Assembly (NCBI GenBank): GCA_963575745.1
Contig: CAUYUJ010022059.1
Location: forward strand, 870,243 to 934,242
Origin: Prorocentrum cordatum
Taxonomy: Eukaryota > Sar > Dinophyceae > Prorocentrales > Prorocentraceae
Direction: 5' to 3'
Length of the DNA: 64,000 bases
Made by a program: the position numbers and the translations under genes. This document shows, in pieces, positions 10,546 to 21,929 of this stretch (within the stretch, counting starts at the first letter, position 1; each line of letters opens with the position of its first letter). The notes beneath the pieces were generated by a model. That model saw only the letters and a program-made list of their open reading frames with translations, had not been told where the DNA came from and searched no databases.

Positions 10546-12361
10546 CAATCGGGCCGCGCAACTTGCGATTCGCTGGTCTCGTCGGCGAAGTGCTGGCTGA
10601 TTGAGCGCCAGGAGGGTTTTCTCCGTCAGCGGGTGCGTGACGTAGCGTACGCAAGTGTATGGGAATCAGTGCTACGAGATATTTCTCTGCAAGGTGGGAA
10701 AATGTAACTGTTTTGCTGGGTGTCGCTCCTATGCTTCACGCGCGTATTCAACATCTTGCATAATGCCACGAAACACGAATGGGAATGTCGTCAGGTCCCT
10801 TGGAACCGTCATCCCCAGTTCTGCGAATGGAACATTCTGACTATCTGTGAACGCAGCGCGTTGCTGCGTGACTCTTCCAGAGGCCAGGGGGTGACGGACG
10901 CAGGGCACCCAACATGCCTCTGACCTACAACTCAAGCATGGTGTCCGGATGGGCCGAATGACTCCAGAAAACTTACACATCGAAATTTCAATACGGACGG
11001 CATACGTGCGTGGACATATGCTGATTGCATGTTGCCACTTATTAGCAATGCATCGATTTCCAATGTCGGAACATGGGGAGCTGCTTCGTCGCACGAAAGG
11101 AATAGCATCGTCTCTTCGAACCACACGTGTACTTCGTGCGCAAGGGGCAAGGACCACCACTGAATGCCCACACACGAGATCCTGACGACCAAACCACACA
11201 GTCGCTGTTCAAAAAAACTGGCAACAACTGCTACACTCCATCATTACAAACATTACCAACTGTAGCACTCAAACCATTCACAATGCAACGCAATGCTACA
11301 CACCACGCCAAGACAATACCGTCACTAGGAAACCGTGTTTGACCCGAGTCGCTTTCAACGGTTAGCACCTGCTACAAATTCTGCTGGCCACCAATGTGAG
11401 GTGATCTACGCAAGCAGAGTTTGAATACATACCAAATTCGAGCTCACCATGCGCAGATTCAATGTCGAGGGGTAGTTCCCAGTCCCAACGTACAGGCCAA
11501 ACACATGTCCAAGAAAAAGCTGAGGCGAGGTCTGTCTCCCCCTGTCGATCAACGTCCATTTGAACACAGAGTAATGGATGATGCTAAAAACAGGGTGACA
11601 CTCGAGGTGAGACGAGGTGCATCGATCACTTGCAGATGCATCGAGCAACTGGAAAATGAGGCTTGGGGAAAACAGGGAAACCATGTCGAGCTGACTTCGC
11701 AGGCTTGACATAAGAGTGCGGACCACATAGCTAGAGCTAAGGCAGTGGAAGTCACTCAGCCTGGGGCGCGCCAGCCGCTCCACTCCATGGGATCAGCCAG
11801 AACATAGGTGTATACGTCATGTTTTCTGTTTCCCCCTTTCAAACTCGCGTGCGTCTGCGCACCTCAATAACATTTTGCAGCTGGCTCGCTACACATCCGC
11901 ATTGTCAAATGCAATCACTGCCGAGTCTGTGACCACCATGCTTAAACTAGTTCGCCTGTGGGCTATGGACCACCCTGGAAACTGTAGCACTCCTGAACGT
12001 CTGCCAACTTCGGGCTCATGCTCCTCGCTTATCCGGGCATCTTCCCAACCCCCCCCACCCAAAAGCGCTAAACAAATATCTGTTATGCCCCGAAGTATGC
12101 CCTATTGACACAGTACGGGGCTTCACACCTGCAATATCGTACCTTCAAAGCCACAACGCGTGGGTCGCAACGAATCCGGCGACGCCGTTGACCGCGCGTG
12201 CGATGCCGACGGTCTCGAGAACCGAAGTAGCTCGAATAAGATCGCATGCGCAAGTTTTATACTTTGAAGCACATGAGTGGGCATCGCCGACCTGCCACTG
12301 GCCAGCTGAAGTAAAACCAAGAGGGGCAGACCAATGACTGCATTCAATATTGCCTATTCTC
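10546..12361. other. No gene recognised
   Basis: Lower GC than the neighbouring satellites and little repetition. The longest clean frame is 125 codons on the minus strand (11783-11406), Ser/Leu-rich with no identifiable motif. Nothing here can be named. Confidence 0.4.
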
Positions 12362-12450
12362 AATCAGGCCCAAGGGGCATCCGAGAGGGTCCCTGAAGGC
12401 CCCAAGAAGGCAACCATGTCGCTCTGAGGTGTCCCCGAACCTCCCCAATA
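12362..12450. repeat. Short piece of CCAAGA satellite
   Basis: A few diverged units (CCCAAGGGGC, CCCAAGAAGG) of the 11-bp-period family in the usual orientation. Confidence 0.4.
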
Positions 12451-12639
12451 TACTGCCGAAGTGCCAACGCCACCAGTGAATCCCTGGCACTGTCCGCGCG
12501 TGTGAGGTGGGACCTGGGGCCGTCGTCTCTGGGTAATGTCGGGAAATGGTCATTCATTCGAAACTCTCCCCCCCCTTCGCTGCGGCTGGGGCTCTCCAAG
12601 CTCGCTAACCCAAGGTGAACCGACCCAAGTTGTAATTAA

Positions 12640-12850
12640 CCCCCCCTAAAACGTTTCCTTAAATCCTTACCATGCCAGGGCAATATAACACGTCCTAAGT
12701 CCAAAAACTTCGAGTCCCCTAAACCCTACGCCCTCAGCCTTGATTCCTCAGCCTTACTCCCCTGTTTTAATCCGACGCTCTCAACCTTAAACCCTTCACC
12801 TTGGGCCTCCACGCATTTAAAATCCTAAACCTTACGCGTTATGCCCAACA
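12640..12850. repeat. Degenerate telomere-like CCCTAAA repeats
   Basis: CCCCTAAACCCTACG at 12717-12731 is a near-perfect run of CCCTAAA. Around it are many variants (CCTTAAACCC, TCCTAAACCTTACG, CCTAAGTCC, CCCCCTAAAACG). It reads as an old interstitial telomeric tract of the TTTAGGG type. Confidence 0.45.
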
Positions 12851-13224
12851 TCGTTTCCTGCTCTTGACACATACGCCTTGGGCCCTGTTCCCCACGCCGG
12901 CCCGCCCCCCCCTCCACAGTAAAGCAAATACTTTCTCTGCGCGTCTCATTTCCTGACTTTCGCATCGTACGAGCTCTCACGTTTCTGCGCGGAGGAAAAC
13001 AATTTGCGGCGCATATTTGTGGACCCTAGCGATCCCTGGTGCAACAACTCGTGGCGAACTACCCGACCATGTTCAGTTATGAGCAATGTGCGGCGAGTAG
13101 CGCGATTGCAGGGGCGAACAAAAAAGAAGGGAACAATGAAAACAATAACAGGGGCGACAAGGTCACGGGATGGCGGAACTGAGGAATAGCAGGGTGCTCG
13201 GAGAGCGTTTTCTTTCAGGCGCCT

Positions 13225-13530
13225 GCACATTGCAAACCTCTCGCCCATTCCAAAGCGCAAAAGAACCTGAAGGGGGCCAGAGCGCAGGGGCGCCCCCGCA
13301 ACGCGCGCTGGTCGCGCCCAAAGAGTTCCAACGACGCGCTCTGATGCCACGAAGCAAATGAGGGGTGTGCCGATATGGGTGCGGTGCCGCCGTTCTGGCC
13401 CTGCCGCGGGGCACTCGGTGGAACGCCCACTGGGGCGACGAAGCGTGTGCGGGGGTGCCGAACTGGGCGCGGTGCCGCCGTGCGGGTCTTGCCTCTGGGT
13501 TTGGTTGGCGTTCCTTTTTTCCCGGGCTTT
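13225..13530 (+). repeat. 100-bp-class satellite, array A
   Basis: About three diverged units share CGACG.GT..GAGGGGTGYGCCGA and GGGYGCGGTGCCGCC. The same core occurs at 15190-15480 in this orientation and in reverse orientation in the large array 41690-42870. Arg/Pro/Ala-rich open frames in it are by-products. Confidence 0.6.
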
Positions 13531-13722
13531 CCCATTGCGCAATAGGGCGCGCGACGCGTCCCGATCTGCTCCTGCGACCTGCGTCGGACACCGAGCCATC
13601 TTGCCCCCCGGCGCTGGGCGCCGGCAGCGGCCACCGCCTCGACGGACTGCCCGACGCAGGCTCGCCAGGCGCCTGCCCGCGAGAAGGCCAGGAGAGAGAC
13701 GAGCTCACGCGCGGGCGTCCGC

Positions 13723-14260
13723 TCAGGAGAGCGGCCTTCCGCTCTTGGGGTTCACTCCCCTCGTGATCATGTTGGCCTTGCGCCGCCTGCTCCTCTCGAC
13801 CTCATTGCTCGTGGCTTTTTCGCAAGCCGTCCCGAGGCCGCGGCGCTTGCCCTTGATCTCTTTGGCGTGCTGTGGCCGTGAAGCGCGCGCAGCTGGTGGC
13901 CCCCGTCGCCCACGGCGTCCAGCGAGCCAGACCCGCTGGGGAACCCGGCCGCTTGCTCCTGTGCCTCGGCTTGGGGCGCTGGGGCCGCTCCTTGCAGCGG
14001 AAGACGCGCGCGCCTCCTCATCGGCCTGGCTCCCTTCGCCCTCGTGAGGGCCCGCGGGCAGCGCGCCCGCGCCAACGTCGTCCTCGTGGTCGCCGCGCGC
14101 CTCTGTCTGCAGCTCGTCTTCGATCGCTCTCGCAGCCGCCAGCGCCGCCGCCGCGGCCCCTACGCGCCGAAGAGCCGACGCCGCTGGCCCCTTGCCTCTT
14201 CGCGGCTCCACTGGCGTCCGCATCGGGAGCGAAGGCCTTTGCACCGCACGGCTGCGCGAA
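13723..14260 (-). other. Unidentified minus-strand open frame
   Basis: An Ala/Arg/Pro-rich frame ends with a Lys/Arg-rich segment (KEIKGKRRGLGTACEKAT and NEVERSRRRKANM). It lies directly downstream of the RNase H remnant on the same strand, so it could be the tail of that retroelement protein. No domain is recognisable. Confidence 0.25.
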
Positions 14261-14263
14261 GAG

Positions 14264-14880
14264 TTAGCGGGCGCTCTTCGGGTTAAAGCCCGTTCGAACA
14301 CACCTCAAGCTGTGGATCGTCTGGGCGCCTCCGACGCCTCCCTTCGCCTTGACCGTGTCGTGCTTGGTGAGGTCGACCCTCGGAGCGGCGTTCGAGTGCT
14401 CCTTGTCGCCGTCGTGGAAGTTGACCCTGAAGTCGGTCGCCTCACTGCCAGCCCTGGCAATCCAGAAGACCATCCCACCCAACGTAAAGGCCCTCCTCTG
14501 CCTGGCTAGCCCATCTTGCCCAGGTGCCTGGAGCTCCAGCGCCGAAAAATTGCGCCTGTCAGCCTCGTGGTTGCCGCGCCTCTGCCGCAGCATGATCTCG
14601 CCGTCCTCTACGTCCTTGAGCGCGCCGTGGCCCTTGACATTCGGCGCTGTGAGGCCCAGGTCGCCAAGCTCGACGAACTCGTCCAGCTCGTGCCAGATCC
14701 TCCTCCATACCTCTGCCCAAACAACCTTGTGGGAAATCGTCGCCGCACGGCCCTTCTCAACCGACCTCCTTACCGCGTAGTTCGCGTCGGACAGCGCGCT
14801 GATCGGCGGCGCCGCCGAGGCTTCAAAATCGCCCGCGGCGCGAGCAGCTCTGTGCCGTCTACTGTCTGGGGCGGACTAGG
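14264..14880 (-). pseudogene. RNase H-like domain remnant of a retroelement
   Basis: A continuous minus-strand frame of about 200 codons carries the C-terminal half of an RNase H fold. It has a short hydrophobic strand ending in SDANYAV (position of the third carboxylate), a helix with VVWAEVWRRIWHELDE, a KGHGALKD segment (the usual V..H loop) and GNHEADRRNF, the typical 'GN..AD.fA' helix with the last catalytic Asp. RNase H domains of retroelements degrade the RNA strand of RNA-DNA hybrids during reverse transcription. The N-terminal strands with the first Asp and Glu are not visible, and no reverse transcriptase frame precedes it, so this is an isolated exon or a dead fragment. The order of motifs is convincing. 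Which retroelement clade it came from is not clear. Confidence 0.6.
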
Positions 14881-15189
14881 CAGTGGGGCCCGAATGCCTT
14901 CGCGGACGATCGAAGCCCTGGATCGACGTCCTCGCCCCCAGGAACTAGCTCCGCCGCCGAGCGCGCGGACGTCGCCGACGTCGTGCCCGCCTCGTAGCAA
15001 CATCCGTGAGCAAAAAACTCTGTAGCCATGAAGGGCATGTCGTCGCCTTTCAGCCACTGCAGCCCGTTCAGGATGTTGTCCTGGGGCGGCCTCCGCCTGT
15101 GCCCGGGCTCGGGGCAGCAACCATCGGGCCAACGTGCGGATCGTGACGTTGGTCTGGACTGGCTTCAGCTTGGAGACCTCGTCGGGGAA

Positions 15190-15480
15190 ATCGAAGCTCG
15201 GCCGGTGCCGCCACGCGGATTCTGCCCTTGCTGATTTTGGTGGAGCTCACTATGGGGCCACGACGCGTGTGAGGGGAGTGCCGAAATTGGCGCGGTGCCG
15301 CCATGGGGGCCCTTCCGCTGAAACTTTTGGTGGGGCTCTTTGTGGGTCCCCGACGCGTGCGAGAGAGGGGTGCCGGAATGGGTGCGGAGTCGCCATGCGA
15401 GCTTGTTCACGGGGGCCTTCGGCTGAGCTTCGCATGGGGCCGCGACGCGTGTGAGAGGTCTGCTGACTTGGGGGTGCGGC
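15190..15480 (+). repeat. 100-bp-class satellite, array B
   Basis: Three units share GGAGCTCACTATGGGGCCACG-type and GCGTGTGAGGGGAGTGCCGA motifs with arrays at 13225-13530 and 41690-42870. Confidence 0.7.
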
Positions 15481-15832
15481 GGCGGCGTGCGGCGGCGGCG
15501 TGCCCATCAGGAACGCGAGTTTGACTGTGCCTCATGTGAAAACAAAGAAGTAGCCTAAATCCCACCAGCTCTCTGGGCGCCGGTGGTTTTGGGCGGTTCC
15601 TCTTCCACCCTTCCTTCTTCCCCTTCGGGGAGGGGTTTATCACTGTTCCCTATTAGTATACACCCCTCCCCCAGGCGACTGGGAGCCAACCAACGTCAAT
15701 GCGGGCACCCCAACCATCCCTTATACAAAAAACAATGCGAACACACACTCTGCCTCCAAATTCGGAGCATGCGCAGCGAACCTGATGCGGCCTCCCCCCA
15801 CCATCCCTGTCAAGAAACAATACATAATACAC

Positions 15833-15960
15833 TTGGCGGCGGCGGCGGCGGCAGCGGTGGCGGCAGCGGCTGCCGCGGCAGCGGCTGCGGCGACTCGACA
15901 GCGGGGGCGGCGGCGGCGGCGGGGGCGGGCGGCGGCGGCGGCGGTGGCGGCGGCGGATTC
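15833..15960. repeat. (GGC/GCN)n trinucleotide repeat
   Basis: Runs of GGC, GCA and GCT triplets code only poly-Ala, poly-Gly or poly-Arg in the three frames. No supported gene. Confidence 0.85.
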
Positions 15961-16139
15961 GCCCCCAGAAGCTGCCCAGTCGACAGCTGAATTTGCTGCG
16001 GCTCGGGCCAGGCTCGGTGCTACGTCTGTGTTGGGATGGCGGGTGGGAGTGAACGAGACGGCTTGCGGGCGGGGAGGGGGTCTTGACCCCTCCCCCTACC
16101 CACTCCCCTGGACGTGGAGGGGGGGGTCGCGAGGTGTCA

Positions 16140-17000
16140 GAGCGTCCAAAACGGCCTCGGCGAGGAAACCACCATCATTGGTTTTAGTTGGTTTTGGCTC
16201 CATTTTGGCCTCTTGGGGGGGGACGCTAATTGAACACCCCTCCTCCTGTGGTCGATCTCACCCAAGATGGCCCCAAGAAGCGCCCAGGAGGCCCCAATAG
16301 TGCCCCAAGATGGCCCCAAGAGGTGGCCAGGAAATCCCAAAAAGGCCCCCAGGGTGCCCCCAGGATGCCCCCAAGAGGCTCCCCATGGACCTCCAGGAGC
16401 CAAGAAACCTCCAAGAGGCCTCCCAGAGGCACCCAAGACGCTCCAAGAAGCCTCGGCGACAATGCCAACATCGTTGGTTTTACCAAGGTTTTGGCCACAT
16501 TTTGGCCTCTTGGGGGGCCGCTGCTTCAGATGACTCCAAGAGCGCCTGGGAGAGCCAACTCTGATCTCCAAAATGGCTCAAGATATCCCAAAATGCCTCA
16601 AGATGGCGCCGACGATGCTCCAAGAGGCCCCAAGACCGCTCCAAGACGGCTCCAAGTGGCCAGAGAGCTCCCCCACGAGGCCCCGGAGAAACCCGCATCC
16701 TTCCAAAACCTTAGGACAATCCATGTTTTGGGCTTTCTCGCCGAGGCCTCGAGATGGCTCCAAAATGGCCCAAGACGGCTCCAAGAGCGCTCCCAAGGCT
16801 CCCAAGAGCGCTTCAAGAGACGCCCAGGAGACCCAAGGAAACCCCAACAGGCGCCCAAGAGGTCTCCAAGAAGCTCCCAAAAACACCCCAAGAGGCCACA
16901 AAAAACTCTCCGAAGCACCCAAAACGCTCTAAGAGGCGCCCGGGACCGCCAAGAGGCCCCCAATACGCTCCAAAAGGCCTCCGCAGGGGGACTCTTATTC
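16140..17000. repeat. 11-bp-period CCAAGA satellite with longer internal repeat
   Basis: Units such as CCAAGACGGCT and CCAAGAGGCCC dominate. A longer motif, CCATTTTGGCCTCTTGGGG with its upstream GGTTTT words, appears at about 16185-16222 and again at 16480-16520, so the array also has a higher-order repeat of about 300 bp. Long open frames on both strands (up to 320 codons) are artefacts of the period. Confidence 0.85.
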
Positions 17001-17194
17001 TGTGCTGCCCGCTTCCCTGATCGAGGCAATTCCTCTGGGCGTCGTTTCTGGATGGGCTGGTGGGGATTATTTGTGGTTTGCGGGCTCTCGAAGCAAGTCG
17101 AAAGCCGCCCGAACACTAGCCAGGCCGCGACTGGGCAGCAAAAAAAAAGAGGGGCAAACGAAACGACCGCGCGGGCAGCCACTCAGAAGGAGCA

Positions 17195-17540
17195 CTAAGA
17201 GCGGCACTCCCAATCCGGTGGCGTGGAAATCCCGGTGGCGACCATCAAGTAAGCGCAGCCAAAATGGCGCGGCGGCGCGACCACGAACGCGCAGAAGTCG
17301 ATCACCCGGCGTGAGTCGGCATAGGGCCCGCTACAGAAAACGAGCAGGTCCGACAGGCACTCCAGGGCGACATCCGTGCCGTAGGTGGCACAACAGCATC
17401 GTGTCGGCGCCGGAGTGAAGAGGGGCAGCCTCGTCACAGGCAGGACTGCGAACGGCGGATCCTCTTGCATGCGCACCCTGTCGCACAGGTCGAAAGCGAA
17501 GTCCCATGGCCACGCACGCCGAAATCCTTGCACCGAAGAG
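17195..17540 (-). CDS. Hypothetical protein exon
   Basis: A minus-strand frame of about 115 codons has balanced, non-repetitive amino-acid use (WPWDFAFDLCDRVRMQED, then Cys/Ala-rich and hydrophobic segments), unlike the repeat-derived frames around it. An AG in a pyrimidine-poor context near 17540 could be its 3' splice site. The frame continues upstream into the duplicated block at 17545-17780, where it becomes Pro/Gly-rich and less convincing. No domain recognised. It could be a decayed retroelement exon. Confidence 0.3.
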
Positions 17541-17544
17541 GGCG

Positions 17545-17780
17545 GCACCGTAGCGAGACCCCACGGACCCCCAACGGTCACCAGTGGAGGCTGACGCCAA
17601 GCAGGAGCAGGGCAGGGGCCGCCTGGCCGCCCATCCCCAATGTGGTCATGCATGGAATTCGAAGCGAAACCTCACGGAACCCTCCCGGTCACCAGTGGAG
17701 GCCGACGCCAGACAGGAGCTGGTCAGGGGCCACCTGGCCGTCCGATCCCAGTGTAAACCTTGCATGGGATTCAGGCAGTC
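17545..17780. repeat. 110-bp tandem duplication
   Basis: Two imperfect copies share CGGTCACCAGTGGAGG, GACGCCA.RCAGGAGC, GGGCCRCCTGGCCG and TGCATGG words, at about 17557-17665 and 17668-17775. Confidence 0.75.
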
Positions 17781-17840
17781 AGGGCACCATCGGGCAGCAA
17801 TATTGGCGGCGACCCCAGCCACGTGGGATAGACCCGGTCA

Positions 17841-18380
<540 letters not shown>

Positions 18381-18743
18381 ACAAGTAGGCGGACCAGGGT
18401 CCGTCCGCGAGGCGCACTGCGGTGCGACAACCCGCCAAACACTATTTGCGGCGGTGCAGCCTTGAGATACGAGGGCGGGCAACAAACCCCCTCCCCCGGC
18501 GCAATGCGACTGACGCTACAGACGGCGGACAGACAGTGAAGATCTCACGCGTCAGACCGCGTGGCGAAGAAGGCCCCGACAAGAAAGGCGACGTGCTGAC
18601 ACGTGGCTAGGCGGCTTGGCAGACCGCCAGTTGGGCGCTTGGCCGCAAAGCGGCGCGCAGGGACGGGGCACCCCCCCGCCCCCGCGCCCTGACACCGTGG
18701 ACGCGGGGCCACGCGTGCACACGGGCAGGCAGAATGGCGGAGA

Positions 18744-21700
18744 TTAGCGCGGGGCTCCAGGCGGAGCGCCGCGGAGCGATGACAGCATAGCATGGAGGGT
18801 GAGTGGCGGCGCCGCACCATCGGGCGAGGGTGTAAGCAGCTCGGCGAAGGCACGACCGGCGCGGTGGAGGCGCTGGAGCAGAGGGCCTTGACGGGCTTGA
18901 GCAGCGGCAAGGTCGGCGGCGAGAGCAGCACACCTCTGCTGAAGAGCGGCCATAGACTGGGACAGCTCGGCTTCGCGGTCGGTGAGGGGCGGCTGCTCTG
19001 TGCCTGCGGCCGCGGGCCTCGCGGCGGGGACGAGGTCATCGGTGCGCCTGGCCAGGTGGTGGACCAGCGCGGTGCGGCGATCCGTGTGCTGGCGGCCGTC
19101 GCCCTTGCGAGGCGACTGGAGGGCAACGCGCGGTCCCAGGGCTGAAGCCGCTAGGGCCGCGCCCCGTGAGGACGGAGGAGCCGCAGCCTCGCACCCAGCA
19201 ACAGTAAAAGCGTGGACGGGGTGCGACGGCCTGACTGGCTCAGTGCCCTGCGGGGGGGCTGCAGCCGCCCCCGCGGGCTGGCGCTGGTGGGGGGGCGGGG
19301 TGGGTGGCACGGGGGGACCAATCATGATGCCGTGCGAGGGCTCGGAGGTCGGCCGCGTGGTCGGGTGGCGTCTCGATGAAGCGGGATCGTCGGCAGCGTG
19401 GGGTGTCGGCGGGGCGTCGTCTATGCTGCCACTCAATCCGAGGGGATCATAAAGGACCTCGTCGGCGTCTTGACGGTGAGCGACGTCATCATGTGGGTGC
19501 GATGTCGCTCTCGGTGGCAGAGTCGAGGTGGGCGTCGTGCGGATGCCCGACGGGGCAGGGTTGGCGCTGGCTGGCCCGTCGTCCAGGAAGTCTAGTCCCC
19601 CGCCGAAGCCGAACGGGTCGTCCTCCTGTTCGTCGTACATCGCCCGTTGTGCCTCGGCCCAGAGCTCGTCAGGGTTCTGCGGGATGTCTGGTCCAGCCGC
19701 AGGTGGTGCCTGGTCCGACAGCAGGGGGTTCGGTTCCATTTTGCTGAGTTCCGCTGCTGTAAACCCAGCCCTGCGGTGTGGGAGCGGCAGAGTACGGTGT
19801 CTGCGCTCGTAGATAGCGACAGCGACCCCATGAAGCACGGTCGCTTGGCGATGTCGTGTTTTGGCAGCTTCAACAATGTCGTCGGGGAGGTTGTGCGTGC
19901 GTGCCGCCGCTGTGGCAAGGGCGTCGGCCTGACGGTTGAACTCCTCCGCGATGGGCCCGATGAGCCCAAGGTCGATGCCCAGGTCTCCCAGGTGGCTGGC
20001 GATTTTTTCGACGCGAAACATGTTGGGCTTGGCCATAACACATCGGTGGATCTTTTCCCAGAGCTCCGCGTGCGTGCCCTGCGGCGCTGGATGTCCGTCG
20101 ATGATGCTTTGGAACCCATCGACCACCGCCTGGTTGTCCACGAAAACGTGCACGGGCCGTTCGGCACATGCCGTAAGGTGGACAATGGCGAGGGTCTCCG
20201 CAACCTGGGCGTTCTGCGTTAGGCCGTGAACGCGTGCACTGTAGTTCATGCGGTGATCGATGCCGTAGTAGACGCCGTAACCCGCTCGTGCTAGCAATGG
20301 GATGGCTTGGTTGGTGCACGCACCGTCCGTGGCAGCATAGACCCATGTCCAACCAGTGTCGTAGTCAAGGTAGGTGGTGTAGGTGTCCTGGGCTGAAGCC
20401 GCAGGATCACCATCAGGGGAGGGCCGCGGAATGGGCTGTGGCAGCGGGTCCCTCGCGAGGTCGGCCTGCAGGTCGAGGAGGGCTGGGTCTTCGTCGAAGA
20501 GCCCGCAGTGTCTTGTGTGCGGCGGAAGACGGGCCCACTGGTCGTCACTGATGAGGGTGGTGAGAGGGAGTCTTTCTCGGGCCCAGCACTTACAGTCGCG
20601 GACAGTGTGCTCCTGAGTTTCCTCTTCCTCGTCACAGTAGCGGCACATGGGGCTGGGGTCTGCCGACGTGTTTGATCGGGATCGTCGCTGTTGGGTGTGG
20701 TCCCCGCCCGACAGGTAGTTCAGGAGGGGCGCCAGCTGCCAGGCAGTGCATTTGGCTGCTCCTTTAGTTCGCGCGAGCCACGTGCTGGCGAAGAGGTCAA
20801 GGCCCTGTCTGACAGAGGCGAGGTAGCCAAGGTCGTGTCGCCGTGGCTTGATCCTCCGCAGAAATGCCCTGCGTTGTGAGGCCCGCAGCATGTGCAGGAA
20901 GGCGTTTTGGGGTAAATTCAGCCAGCTGATCGGGCAGCCCCAGTCGTCGTACATGATGCCAAATGTGGGCCAGGTCCATCGGAGCTGCTGGAGCGACTGG
21001 ACGAGTCGCCCGACGGGTCCTCCACCAAACAGGGTCTGGACGTGGTGTTGGAGGTCTCTGGCGAGCCCGCAGAGTGTAACGTCGCGGTTAACCTGTCGCC
21101 GCAGGCACAGGAATGCTTCACGCTGCGTGATGGCGTCGATCTCAAGGGCGTGTCCCGGCACGCACACGGCCATGAGAGTCCAGAACTCGACCCACTTGTT
21201 CCCCTTGGGGCGGATAGCCGCCTTGAGGGCGTGGTTGTAGGCAGTCTTGGCTGGGCCTGATGGTGCTTGAATGTCGGTGCCCGTGGTGCAGACGCTGGCA
21301 GCCAGGGATCGGGCGTGCCGCGCCTTGATAAGCATCGGCGACGGGAGCTTGCCAATGCGCGGCAGGCGGATAGTCGCCCTCCGTACACGGGCGTCTGCGG
21401 TGGCCGTGAGGTTAAGCGCGGCTGGAGCCGGCGCTGCCTCTGCGTTGATGTAACTCCCGACGAGCTTGAAGGAATCGACCACACGTAGGGGGCGATCCGC
21501 CAGTGTGAGCTGGGTAACGGCGGCGTGAAGCTCGTCGGTGAGCGCCCACCCTGCCACTTTACCAGGGTGAATGCGTTGACCTGAGAATCGATCAAACTTG
21601 GCGGTTTCGTCGAGAGATTTCTGCAGCTCAGAAGCGGTGTGGGTAGTGGAGTTGCTGTCGTCAACGAAGGTAGTGCTGAGTGATCGAGGAACGTATCGGT

Positions 21701-21929
21701 GCTGCCTCTTTGTCCACACGCACATGAGCAGCTTGATGTCATCCAGGGACCACGAGCTGCCCTGGAGGTGACCGTTTGTCCTGGCCAGGTCCCTGGAGTA
21801 CGCTCCGTTCATGCGGATGTAGCGTTTGTGGTGTCTGTAGAAATTTCGGCGGACAGTAACGATGTCTTGTGGACACCCCGCGTGCAGCGCAAGGTTAGAC
21901 AGATGTCCGTGATGAGGTAGTCGAAGCAC
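18744..21929 (-). CDS. Retroelement polyprotein, part 3: RT (motif C onward), zinc knuckle, RNase H
   Basis: 1061 codons. Near residue 86 the sequence FVDDSNS is the reverse transcriptase motif C with the catalytic Asp pair. The RT thumb and connection region follow. Around residue 427 is C-x2-C-x8-H-x4-C (CRYCDEEEETQEHTVRDC), the knuckle common after the RT of LINEs. From about residue 528 comes an RNase H domain with ATDGAC (first Asp), QVAETLAI (Glu), VFVDNQAVV (Asp) and RQADALATAAA (last Asp), so all four acidic positions are present. The remaining 380 residues are Pro/Ala/Asp-rich and look disordered. The frame overlaps the preceding one (21809-28528) by 120 bp. The RT is split between motifs A and C, and this frame's first Met is not a natural start. 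Shadow frames on the plus strand were ignored. Confidence 0.85.
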   Translation of the reverse strand: MLRLPHHGHLSNLALHAGCPQDIVTVRRNFYRHHKRYIRMNGAYSRDLARTNGHLQGSSWSLDDIKLLMCVWTKRQHRYVPRSLSTTFVDDSNSTTHTASELQKSLDETAKFDRFSGQRIHPGKVAGWALTDELHAAVTQLTLADRPLRVVDSFKLVGSYINAEAAPAPAALNLTATADARVRRATIRLPRIGKLPSPMLIKARHARSLAASVCTTGTDIQAPSGPAKTAYNHALKAAIRPKGNKWVEFWTLMAVCVPGHALEIDAITQREAFLCLRRQVNRDVTLCGLARDLQHHVQTLFGGGPVGRLVQSLQQLRWTWPTFGIMYDDWGCPISWLNLPQNAFLHMLRASQRRAFLRRIKPRRHDLGYLASVRQGLDLFASTWLARTKGAAKCTAWQLAPLLNYLSGGDHTQQRRSRSNTSADPSPMCRYCDEEEETQEHTVRDCKCWARERLPLTTLISDDQWARLPPHTRHCGLFDEDPALLDLQADLARDPLPQPIPRPSPDGDPAASAQDTYTTYLDYDTGWTWVYAATDGACTNQAIPLLARAGYGVYYGIDHRMNYSARVHGLTQNAQVAETLAIVHLTACAERPVHVFVDNQAVVDGFQSIIDGHPAPQGTHAELWEKIHRCVMAKPNMFRVEKIASHLGDLGIDLGLIGPIAEEFNRQADALATAAARTHNLPDDIVEAAKTRHRQATVLHGVAVAIYERRHRTLPLPHRRAGFTAAELSKMEPNPLLSDQAPPAAGPDIPQNPDELWAEAQRAMYDEQEDDPFGFGGGLDFLDDGPASANPAPSGIRTTPTSTLPPRATSHPHDDVAHRQDADEVLYDPLGLSGSIDDAPPTPHAADDPASSRRHPTTRPTSEPSHGIMIGPPVPPTPPPHQRQPAGAAAAPPQGTEPVRPSHPVHAFTVAGCEAAAPPSSRGAALAASALGPRVALQSPRKGDGRQHTDRRTALVHHLARRTDDLVPAARPAAAGTEQPPLTDREAELSQSMAALQQRCAALAADLAAAQARQGPLLQRLHRAGRAFAELLTPSPDGAAPPLTLHAMLSSLRGAPPGAPR
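19131..19159 (-). repeat. Conserved hairpin, copy 1
   Basis: Core GGCT 19140-19143, loop GA, AGCC 19146-19149, unpaired G 19150. Arms 19131-19139 and 19151-19159 pair at eight of nine positions (one a wobble), with a C-A mismatch at the third. Confidence 0.75.
20385..20407 (-). repeat. Conserved hairpin, copy 2
   Basis: Core GGCT 20391-20394, loop GA, AGCC 20397-20400, unpaired G 20401. Six-bp arms (GTCCTG and CAGGAT) with one wobble. Confidence 0.7.
21415..21435 (-). repeat. Conserved hairpin, copy 3
   Basis: Core GGCT 21420-21423, loop GG, AGCC 21426-21429, unpaired G 21430. Perfect five-bp arms AGCGC and GCGCT. Confidence 0.7.

Noticed and set aside
16192-16222. CCATTTTGGCCTCTTG, similar to the dinoflagellate spliced-leader core
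   Set aside because: It matches only the first ten bases, recurs as part of the local higher-order repeat at 16480-16520, and lacks the rest of the leader and any splice donor.
16230-17198. 322-codon plus-strand open frame and its minus-strand counterparts
   Set aside because: It lies within the 11-bp satellite. Because 11 is not a multiple of three, all frames give similar pseudo-peptides.
17252-17264. GCCATTTTGGCT on the minus strand, 12 bases of the spliced-leader sequence
   Set aside because: The match is short and self-complementary, the flanking bases do not fit, and it lies inside a frame that looks protein-coding.
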